DNA from: Branchiostoma floridae
Taxonomy: Eukaryota; Chordata; Leptocardii; Amphioxiformes; Branchiostomatidae
Length of the DNA: 51,785 bases
NCBI RefSeq assembly: GCF_000003815.2
Contig: NC_049996.1
Coordinates: 2,906,684 to 2,958,468 of the forward strand
Direction: 5' to 3'
The notes below the pieces were generated by a model. That model was not told the origin of the DNA, did not search any database, and worked only from the letters and a program-made list of their open reading frames with translations. A program made the translations under genes and the position numbers. Below are positions 11,401 through 23,400 of this stretch, piece after piece. Each line of letters opens with the position of its first letter. The stretch's first letter is position 1.

Positions 11401-14400
11401 TTCGTGAAAGCGAGCGTCGCTTGCTGCTGCACCAATTGGGAGGTCATCTTCATCATCACTTATTTCATTGGCTCTTTCAGCTACCAATCCACTGCCTTCT
11501 TCCAGAGCTGGCATTTCATTGGCTGTCACTTCTTGAGGTGTGATTTCATTGGATACTGGCTCTGGGTCGGGTACTTCGGTCAGGAAAGCAGCAGCGTCAT
11601 TGGACAAGGGCTCAGACTTCACCTGGATAACTTCATCATCATCATCATCGTCATCATCATCATCACCTGTCAGGTCTATAACCTGGATCTGATTGGCTGT
11701 TGGGGTTTGATCGACAGGTGCTGGTAAAGGTGGGAGGATGGGCTGGAACTTGTCTTGGATTCTGATGGTTCCATTTTCTGAAAAAAAGGTCATATGGAGA
11801 CATGTCCTTTGAATACAATGCAAGAAAAACAGCCCAGCTGCAGTACCAAAACAAAATGCTGGGGATTTTTTTTCCAGTCAACCTAAGATTGAGGATGAAG
11901 CAGCTGGAAAATGAGCAAGGTTTGATATCCCAAAAAATCTCTCATCAGTTTTGAGATTCCAAGAGGATGTCATCCATATAATCACAGGGTTGGACAAGTT
12001 TTCTAAAATTCACTTGTCATTGGGAAAGTACATAAAACATTTGCTTGCTCGAACCATCTTTTCACTTGCCTGAATTTAGATAACATTTTGAAAATATTTT
12101 TTTCACTTCACTTTTTTCAAATTCTTTTATCATTATCTCTATTTTTCTGTATTGACCAATGCTTGATGCCATGACTGTGAAAGGTAGCAAGTATACCAAA
12201 ATCTCACTCATGGAAGAATCTTACTTGTCCGATCGGGCAAGTGGGGTAGGACAGAGCACTTGCCCAATCAGCATTTTCACTTGACCTGGACAATCAGGCT
12301 AATGGACTTTTCCAAACGTGAAAAAAAATCAACATGGCCTAAATAAAAACATTCAAAAAGAATCATTCCAGGTACCTTGTACAATCTCTGGTGTTGAGCA
12401 TCTTGAGTCCATACTGTCCATGGCTTCCAATGGTTCATTAGTCTGTATGGCTACGTCAGTGTTGGAGGAGAGGCTGGAACCGTCCAATGGGATCTCAGGG
12501 TTGAAGCAGTCGGGCATGGGAACCACGATGTAGTCGTCTGAGTCAACCGTGCTGTCCGATGATTGGCTGCTTGTCTCCTCATCTATTGGTTCTACAGGAA
12601 AAACAAGAGTTTACAAGAAACGTGAATAATTTCCTCAGCTTGAAAAGTCACAGCCTAACAAGGCCCTTCTTTCGCAACCAAGAGTTTTAGACAATCAAAA
12701 GCTAATGTCAAAGAAAAACTACAAATTACAATCATTATGTATAAATGCATTGCCATAAAGAAAAACTACTGCAGAGAGTCATAGAGAAATTGAAACTATA
12801 CATGTATATGCAACATTTTATCTCACATTGCTTGTTAAGTACAGAAGATTTGAAAGCACTTAGGGGAAAAATTGACTTTCCAAGTGACTTCAAACCTAGA
12901 CATTTAGCCCAACTACACTCAATAAACAGTTGCATTGATTGGGACGGAGAAGACAGACATGTACACTATGTACAGTTTTGACAGGTTCTTTATAGAGGAG
13001 AAATTATACTTAGGTCTTTTCCAAAAGTACAACAAACAGTGGACCACGGCTTAACATCCTATTCAAAAGACTGTGACACTTTCAAGTAGCGTGCATGTGG
13101 TGTGAGCAACACAACCAAGATTCGAACTCATGTTGATATTTGATAAATTTCAGGCAAGGTTGCTGGCCAATAGATTACACGTGACAATTTTTGGAACAGC
13201 ACTGACCTTTCTTGACCTCCACCACAGCCATTCTATTCTCCACCAGCACTCCCTCTTCCATCTGCTCAACCTCTGATGTGGCGACAGCACTCGCATTCTC
13301 CTTACCGTCCACGACAACCTCGTTAATCACTTCCACAACGCTGGCCTGTGGTTGGTTGGAACTGTTCTGCTTGAAGAGTAGGTCCTCATCAATGCAAGGC
13401 AATGGGGAAATTCTGGGTGTCATATCTGTGGTGAAGAAAAAAAGGTTGAAAAGCGTTGAAACCTTAAATTTTAAGGAATTAGGTCTCAAACGTAATGGTA
13501 TCTATATTTTGCGGTATTTCCTCACTCACCTGGTGTATTATGCTGTAAGGTGGTTTACAAACAAATGCAACTATACTGAGAAAATTGAATGAATGATACC
13601 TAATACTAGTAACCAATTAGACTCTAATTTAGAGTGTTGTTGGGTACACTTTAATGTCTATTGACCAATAGGAGTGTTAGTATATGTACACTATGATGTC
13701 TTCTGACCAATAGGAGTGCTGCTAGGTATATTATCATGTCTACAGATCAATAGGAATCTATACTGACTTCTAGGAGTGTTGTTGGATAGTGACCAATAGG
13801 AGTGTGGTTGGCTACACTACAATGTCTACTGACCAAAAAGAGTGCTGCTAGGTACACTATGATGTCTCCTGACAAATAGGAGTGCTGCTATATACACTAT
13901 GATGTTTCCTAACCAATAGGAGTGTTGTTGGGTACATTTACTAACTATATAGGAGTGTTAATTTGGATGCATATACTGCCAATAGGAGTGTTGTTAGGTA
14001 TTGTACTAACCAATAGGAGTGTTGTTGGGTATTGTACTAACCAATAGGAGTGTTGCTGGGTATTGTACTAACCAATAGGAGTGTTGTTAGGTATTGTACT
14101 AACCAATAGGAGTGTTGTTGGGTATTGTACTAACCAATAGGAGTGTTGCTGGGTATTGTACTAACCAATAGGAGTGTTGTTGGGCACATGTACTAACCAA
14201 TAGGAGTGTTGCTGGGTATTGTACTAACCAATAGGAGTGTTGTTGGGCACATGTACTAACCAATAGGAGTGTTGCTGGGTATTGTACTAACCAATAGGAG
14301 TGTTGTTGGGTATTGTACTAACCAATAGGAGTGTTGTTGGGTATTGTACTAACCAATAGGAGTGTTGCTGGGTATTGTACTAACCAATAGGAGTGTTGCT

Positions 14401-17400
14401 GGGTATTGTACTAACCAATAGGAGTGTTGTTGGGTATTGTACTAACCAATAGGAGTGTTGCTGGGTATTGTACTAACCAATAGGAGTGTTGTTGGGCACA
14501 TGTACTAACCAATAGGAGTGGTGTTGGGCACATGTACTAACCAATAGGAGTGTTGTTGGGCACATGTACTAACCAATAGGAGTGTTGCTGGGTATTGTAC
14601 TAACCAATAGGAGTGTTGCTGTGTAATATACTAACCAATAGGAGTGTTGTTGGGTACATTGTCCACCTCTCTGCCCTCCCCCACATCTAACATCTCGAAT
14701 GACAGCAGGTCCTGAGCTGTGAGGATGTCCACAGCACTGATGAGTGTACTACAGTCTGACGGGGGTGTCTTCAGCCGAGCCACTGCTGCAATAGCCGCCT
14801 GGGTGGCATCTGCAAAGTCTGTAACAAGAAATTTTGGATATAACAACGGTGCTTAGTGATGTCTATACATGTCCAAGATATTCAATTGCTATCTTACATT
14901 ATGGTAACCATTTTTGGCAATTTTCCGAAAGATAAGTTGACAGAACAATGCATGCTTTGAGGATACAAAAGTATTGTTGTGTTTTTCTTCACTGCAAAAT
15001 ATAACAAAATAGACCCCTATATTTTTATAAGCTGAGGATGCAGTCTCTATGAAATAAAAGCCCTTGAACACGTGCAAGCATACACAGAGACGCACATAAA
15101 TACAAAGACAGACAGACACACACACAAAGACAACATGAGCTATACAAATAGATGCACACATACACAAAGATGTGCAACTCTCACACACAAACACACACAC
15201 ACAAAGGTGTGCACCATACAGAGACACACACACACAAACACACACACACATGCACAACTTTCTCACCTGCATGGTCTTGATCCTCAGACTGGTCCCCATC
15301 CTCTGACTTCTGACTATCAGTTTCCACTTCAGCCTCCATAGTGGACTCTTCCTGCTCTGTTTCCTGATTGGTCGGTGCTGGTGATGCAATTTGCATATCC
15401 TGGACCATGTTGGCAGCCTCCAATACTGGCTCCAGAATCTGTACAAAGGTAAATATGCATCAGACGTTTTGATTAGCTTTTACATATAAGCTGTGACAGT
15501 GTAAAGTGCCTTTTTTAGGGAACAAAAATGAGTCCTGCTAGGGATTCAAACCCAGAACCACAAGTCCTAGACTGGGCTTCCAATTCTACTTATAAAATTT
15601 TATAAGTAGAATTAGAAGCCCAGTCTAGGACTTGTTGTGTTTTTTGCCAACCATCCTTAAAAACAAATCGATTACTGGACAAGACATTTAAAAGTCATTT
15701 CTTTATTTTATCTATCACATCTTCGTTGGTGACATTTGGGTTGTCCCTTTAGTGATGTGACTGATTTCTAAGGGATCCCAACATGGGATACAAGAAAAAC
15801 CAACTAAATGACAATCATATGAAATATTCTAACTCCTGGTCTGGATTTATCTAAATTTGTTTCTAGCGGTCAGAAATCAGTGGTACAGTGATTTGTATGT
15901 TATCAGTGCCTGTTTTAAGCTGGTGATCATATCATCTATCGCTCTTTTCTTACAATGCTGAAGAGCGATGGACATCACATGAAGCATCTAGAAGTAATAT
16001 CTTGATCTTATCCAGTTGTAGATGATGATTCCTTTTCAGATATACATTGCGTACTTGTGCCAAAAAAGCAGTCAGTGACACTGACAAAAACTAGTGGATG
16101 CTAGTTGAAACGCCTGACCGTTTCCAAAATCATATCCAGTTGCTTGTCTGAGTAACTGCTTTTCGGCCTATCTTATTACCTCGATGTCTAACCTTCATTG
16201 ACGTATTGCGTACTTACCTCTGGTTGGTCGACAACGATGGAGCACCAGACGCGATGTCCAAAGGTGAGTCCGTGGTGCATGAGGCGCCAGTGGCTCTGGT
16301 ACTCCCCTGGTCGTTCTGGTGCCTGGAACTCCACACTGATGGTCCCCTCCTCCTGGGGCTGTAGGAATGGTACCGACACCTCGCTGGGCGACACCACTGT
16401 GATGGTACCCCACATCAGGGTCAACTGTGGGTGCGAAAACAAAGATTTCTGAGCATGAAAGTTCATCTGTGTTGGTAGAATTCAGTCCCTGTGATGGTCC
16501 CCTCCTCCTGGGGCTGTAGGAATGGTACCGACACCTCGCTGGGCGACACCACTGTGATGGTACCCCACATCAGGGTCAACTGGAAAAAAACAAAGGTTTC
16601 TGAGCATGAAAGTTCATATGTGTTGGTAGAATTCAGTCCCCTCCTCCTGGGGCTGTAGGAATGGTACCGACACCTCGCTGGGCGACACCACTGTGATGGT
16701 ACCCCACATCAGGGTCAACTGGAGGTGGAAAAAACACACAGATTTCTTAGCCTGAAAGTTCAGTCTGCAGAATTTAGTCTGTAGTACATGTAGGATTCAA
16801 CTGAAATTCAATAATTACAACACAAAGGGAAAATGGGTCTCAATTACCCGTGGGTACAAGTACAGAAAATCTAGGTCCAGGTACAGTCCAGGTCAAGAAA
16901 ATCAGGTCCAGGTTTGTTCATTTTCTAATCGGTCTAGATTCTGGTCCACTGTTGTTGTTTTTTTGTCCATTTTTTCTAGACTGCTCCAACAAGAAAAAAA
17001 CTGTTTTGTACCGGTAACCAACCCTAATATTATCCATATTTTTGAATTGGGATTTTTGACTGGTATACACTACTCTTTGACATATCCAACTGCATATGTG
17101 ACAATACAGTACGTTTCGGACTGCATTCAGCAAAATCAGTAGAGCCATTCACAAGTCATTATTGCTCTGAGGAAGGTGAAATTCACCAAAATGTCAATAT
17201 GTTGTAAATATCTGGTTGCGAATAAAGAAAGTCTTTGCTATTCATTCATGCCATATGGTTTAACACCACATGCCAATTGCTTACTGTAATAAGGCTGAAT
17301 CCGAGTCTACAGATTTCTTTTATCTTCTTCTTCCGTTAATGCCCATGATCATTACGTTGATCATTATGGCAAGTACACAAGGTACCCCAATTGTAAGTAT

Positions 17401-20400
17401 GATCCACTCGCACCAGGAAGAACCCCTACTCTTTTCAATAAGTGCATTGGGTTCTTTAACTTGCTCAAGGTTTTTAGTCTAACCTTAGTGTTGGATGTCC
17501 AGTTTCCGGCCCCTTCGTTGCGCATGACCCAGTGCTTGGTGAATTTGGTCCCCGGCTGGACGTGAGTTCCGTCTCTCATGTTACCATCGCAGACAAACAC
17601 CGCATCCATGTGACTAAAACAACAATGATAACAAAGAAATGAACAAAGGAATCTCATACCTCTGTGAAATATCTAAGAATTTTTGTAGATATTTAGGAGT
17701 TTTTTTTTACTTCTGAAAGCTTTACTTAAGTGCATTTCCAATAAATTCTGAGCTGTCTTATTATAGTAATTACTCTCATAAAATGCCCTTGCAGTTCCAG
17801 GGCAAGCTGCTAAGGGGTCAAAATACACATCACTTATTTCTTACATCACAAGCTATCTGCCACCAAAACATCAAGACCATAGCATGTCCAGGTCAAAAGA
17901 TACAAAAATTGAACTTCTACTGCAGTACCAAGGTCACATACCAGGGGGCCCAATATTGAAATTCAGAATTCACCACAACATGCTACACGAGAGTCCTTGG
18001 GCAGAGAGTTCTTTTATATAGTAATAGATCTATTAAGATACAGTTGTACATGAGGTACCAAATGTTGGGTATTAGGTGTTCGTAAGTTGGATTCAAATTA
18101 GTGTCCTGCTTACTTTGTGATCTTGGGCGCTTGCACGGGTGGGGGAGGGGGTAGGGGTCGGTAGACTGGGTCACTTGTGCCCTCAACACTGGCACTGCTG
18201 GTCCGACCCCACTTCCTGTATAACAAAGTAATGGTCAATATCATTAGAGTCCAGAACATAGATTCCAGCATATGACAGTACACTTAATGACCACTTCCTG
18301 TACAACAAACATCATGATAAATACCAACATGAAAACACCGACATAAGAACATTTTCCAAAAAGGATTACTTTCTCAGGGGAGTGAAAGAGACCATTTACA
18401 TCAGAGCCCGCCACCCTTCCCTCAACCGAGACGGGGGCCGATATCGACTGCCAAGCACCTTTGACCCTTTGCTGACATCACAGTTCCTGTCTGGATGTGT
18501 GACTTTTTAGGTCATTTCAACTTGAGAAGGATCAGAGGACTGATTGAAAACTTGTTGGAAAGAGCTTTATTTTGTGTACGGGTATATATAGTTTCAAATT
18601 GCAACTATGACATAATGTTGTTTACTGTCACAGATGGACTTACATTTAAATACAAGAACACTTGATGACTGATGAGTCAATTGCTCAAGTCTTGTGATCC
18701 TACCAAGTGTGACATGACCAATATGTCAAAGGTCATTGGAAGTTGGTATCTACCCCCCTACAAAGCAGCCATCTTCAACAAGACCAGATAGAGGTTAAGG
18801 GTTTGTGTTGGAAAAACTTCAACAATTTCCATTTTCCTTAATTCTACACACCTGTAGTTGAAATGCATCAGGTGAAAGTTCATTGGAAGTTGGTATCTAC
18901 CCGGCCCCCCTACAAAGCAGCCATCTTCAACAACACCACAGGTTGAAGGTTTGTGTTGGAAAAACTTCAACTTTTTCCATTTTCCTTAATTCTACACACC
19001 TGTAGTTCATTGGAAGTTGGTATCTACCCCCAAACAAAGCAGCCTTCTTCAACAAGACCAGAGGTTCATGGTTCATTGTTTTCAACTTCAACTTTTTCCA
19101 TTTTCTTTAATTCTACACACCTGTAGTTGAACTGGGGCCACCCTCCTTCCAGACGCCTCTTCTGCTCTTCCTTGAGCTTCTTACGCTCTTCCTTAAGGCG
19201 TTGTCGCTCTTCCTTGAGCTTGCGTCTCTCCTCCTTCAACTCCTTGGCTTTCATCTCCTTGATCTTCTTGCACTCCTCGCGCACGCGGGCCTCGTGAACG
19301 GGCTTGGCGGGAGACGGGACGACCGCTTCTCTTGTTTCGCTCGCAGGCTTTGCGCTCGCCACTGGAGTTTCACTACAAGAAACAACAATATCCAGTTGGT
19401 ATTTGGTTCTTGTTGAAAATTGATTGAGTGAGTGCATATCTTATTACCTGGAGATATAACTTTTATTTGTGTAACAACATTTTATATTAGGAAAATTGAT
19501 ATTGCTATGTTTTAAATAACTTAATCATGTTTGTTGTGGTACTACATGTATGTCTCTTTTAGGCTGTATGGATAAGAAATTTTAAATCTCTTCTCCAACT
19601 CTTTGTGAATTGTGATGAGGGGGGATACAAGCATTAAGTCACATTTAGGGCTACATCCTTTCCACTAGAGCGCCACCTTGCAGTTGGAAGCAGAACTGTT
19701 CAGTATTGCCTTAGGAAAATAGTAGATTAAGACTACCACGATGTTGATTTCTGATTGATATGAGTTATGTACAAAGAGCCATAAAATACCAGTAACTAGG
19801 ATACTGTACGTCTAGTAACTTGATTACCACATGACTTAAGAAATACAAAATGCCATTATGGTAATTTTTATGTTTATATTAACTGCAGTACAGAGTAATA
19901 TGTGGAGACTGCTTGCCCAATTTTGATGTCATAAATGTTGTTCATTTAATTTATCTATCAAGATTCTCAGATACAGTTGAAGGTATGGCGAACAAGTGTT
20001 TCTTGTTAGAAGATGCCTTTGTTTTGTCACAAATAACAGGTTAACTGTTTGAAGGCATACTTTCATTAAACCCATCCCTTCTCAAAGAGGAAAGTTTGGC
20101 CTCATGAACCCTGGAAATAAAGTTGTGTAACAAACAAAAGATTGCAGATTGAAGATTGTGTACAAAACACCAAGGGTCGACTCTCAAATCTTGTACAAAC
20201 AAGTAGGATTGTTATCCATTACACCAAGGCATGCTCTAGCCATTTGAACTGTTAAGATATTACCTCTGCACGGTCTCCTCTGCTTCGTCCCGGTACAGTG
20301 AGTTCTTGAGGAGCGGCACCATCTTGCCGTTCTTCCGGCCGGCGCCGAAGGCAGGTGTGCGCATCTTCAGGAACACGTGAGTGGGGGTGTGAGCAGTGAC

Positions 20401-23400
20401 CTGCTCACATGCCTCGCACAGGTCAAAATCACTGCAGTTCCTGTATGAATGAATATTTTGTTTAGTAAATATAAAATACAAAACAATTATATCTGTGAAC
20501 CACTGGAGAAAAAAACGTTCTTGCACAAAAAGTGTTTTTTGCTCATTCCAGTCATGAACAGTAATAGTGGGGGCATACAAACTCAGTCACATTTTAGACC
20601 ACATTCTTCACATTGCAGCAGAGACACCTAGCTGCAGTGTGAAGAACAACAGCTACTACTTGTCATTATTGGAAGGTGATAGACGGTTGATGAAGCATTG
20701 GCTTAAACACTTGGTTGTGTACAGAGTCTCTACAAACTATCAATATGCTAGTGATAGATTGATTCCATAGCCCTGCCCACCTCCATGAAATTGTTGAAAT
20801 GCAAAATAAAAAGTTAACATTAAAATGACACTCTTTCATTGGTTGAACTGCTAACTGCAAAGCTATCATTGGCTGAACTACTAATTGTGATAGGCAATCA
20901 GGATGTGTAATTTTTATTACGGTATTGGATTAAGATATATTCCTTGTACTTGTCAGTAATGGATTGGTTCTACATACGCGCACTTGTAGCGTATCCCGAC
21001 AATGATCTGTTCACACTGGTCACAGATGATTCCTGTATGAACATAGGCAGCTGAGCCTGTAGGGAAAAAAAATCACAATGTCATTGTTGTGAGCTTTACC
21101 AAAGTACAAAAGCTTAGAGTTGTAAGTTATAAGATACAGTAACTGTAAATGCAGAAACTTTCGCAGTGGTTTAATGTTCACTGTTTTTGCGGTGGCCCCT
21201 TCACCGCGAATTTAAAACCACCGCAAACATTTTTCCACGGAAGTAAGAGACTACAGTGCATGGTGCTACCGCGAACTGAAAACCCCTGCGAACAGTCCTT
21301 TTCCCTGCTACTGCGAAATTAAATCCCTGCGAACTTAAAGGCATTTACAGTATGCAATACAATAGTTACTGATAAATCAAAATCAGTTACTGGATAAGTT
21401 CCAGACAGTGATTTCAGATTCTGGTTCAGTCACAGTTAAAAGTCTACTGTCCAACACATCTGTTTAGGAAAGTTAAATCCAGTAGCCTATCGTGATACTA
21501 TCGCAAACTCAAAACCACTGAGTACAGCCCATTTTCTCCTACTTTCACTGCAAACTGAAATGAATTTACAGTATTTTGAGTGGAAGAGTTAAGAGCGATG
21601 CAGGATGTTAGCCCATTGCATTACGTGCCTGTGATACACCTACCATTTGTTTCCAGATTTGCAGGCACTGGAACGGCTGTGCCTGGGACAGGAGGAGGGG
21701 ATGAAGGCCCCTCCAGGCTCCCTGGGGAGGAGTTGGTTTCCTTGATGCTCCTTAGCACCTCCATGGTGATCTCCTTCCCAGTTTCCTCTTTGAACTAAAA
21801 GAAGTAAAAACAGGATAATTTGAATAATCGTTGTAGAACAAGTTACCCCCCCCTCTCCCAAATATGTAGATCTACATGTTGTATCTTTATTACATTATTG
21901 CATCTGTGTATACCCTTGCAATAAATCTTTGGGTTGGCAATAGTTTGGAAATAAAGATATAAACAAGAAAGTTAACATTCACAAGCAAAATACAAGTTAT
22001 GTACAGCCTAACTACTGTTTTGTTTATTCTTACTCTGCACATTAATGTGTAAGGTGACCAGCTCCTCAAGATCTGTCCTGCCACTTGCTACATATAAAAT
22101 GTAATTGAACACTATAGGGTATGCGTTACACTTTCAGTAACAATGGTTGCAAGTCATTAACCTTTAACTTGTTTGGAACAGTTGAAAAGAGAAGGAAGAA
22201 ACAGAAGAAAGAAAACAATAACATTATGTTTCCCTTATAATATGAATAAAAACTTTTTAAAAATCTCACCTCTTTCATGAAGTCCACAAACCACTTTGGA
22301 GGCTTCTCACTGTCGGGGAGGCTCTGTGAGCGCATCAGGCAACGTGCCACGTGCATCCGCCCATCTGCTTGGTCAGCCTAGGGATCACAAATGAAAGACA
22401 GTCACTACAGGTCTAACACATTGTATAACTTGTATTTCAGTCCAAAATCGATTAAAATTTGTGGAGCGGAATAGCTTAGGGGCTTAGGCTAGCAGACTCA
22501 AGATTGTGTGGTTACAGGTTCAATGTCTGGCATTCCTGGCTAGATGTTAATCAATGTCCTTTGGAAGGGCACTTAACACGACTTTCCTCACTCCAACCAG
22601 GTGTAGAAGTAGGTACTTGACTTCAGTTGGGGAGGTAAAACTTTTACCTCCCCTACTGAAGTCAAGTACCTACAAAGCCTATCTCTTCCCTTCTACCACC
22701 TTTTACTAAAAGGACTAATGTCTACTAGTAGGCAGATTTACCAGTGGCATAAGACAAATTTAGTATCAAAGAGTCATCAGCCTCAGGTAGCCAAACACAC
22801 TCCTAGGCCAGCTTCACTCCTCTGGCAGCTTTTGATACTATCTTGTGCTACCGTAGAATCTGCTTGAAGATTATAAGAGCTCAGACTACCTTTAACCTTT
22901 TCAGAGGTATAAAAGCTCCGCCCTTGTAGTGTTGCCAAAAAAACTTTGCAAAAACCATTACGACACAACTAACCACCTACCCCATCACCAACCTGTGGAC
23001 CGATGAGAGCCGCCATCTTGGCGGCCCGCGTCGCGCCCATGCTCTCTACAAGGCTGGCGTAGTAACTCTTGGCCTTCCGCTTGCAAACACGGGACCTCGG
23101 AATGTCTGTCTTGGACGGTCGCGGGAGTCCAGACACGGAAGGTAGCACCTCCTATTGGTCACATGGGATAAAGGATAAAGCTATGGCATGATATGCATAA
23201 TTAATGAGGAAACACTACACTGCTGTATTCAAATGAAACATGCACAGGTTTGGGGTGATTTCAAGCTGACAAAGTTTAGAGAACTGATTGAAAACGTGTT
23301 GGTAAGAACTTTTTTGTGTACAGAAATAACGTATTTGAAGAAGACACTGTTATTCTTTGGTATCACTCAGGTAATCGTGGGCAGGTTAGGGAATGGTGGT

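Noticed and set aside
13975-14657. CRISPR-like array
   Set aside because: Units are contiguous with no unique spacers and lie in an animal gene; it is a minisatellite.
14889-15446. 185-codon ORF over the exon 16 and CA-repeat region
   Set aside because: Made of a wrong frame of exon 16 plus CA repeat; the real exon reads in the other frame with matching splice phases.
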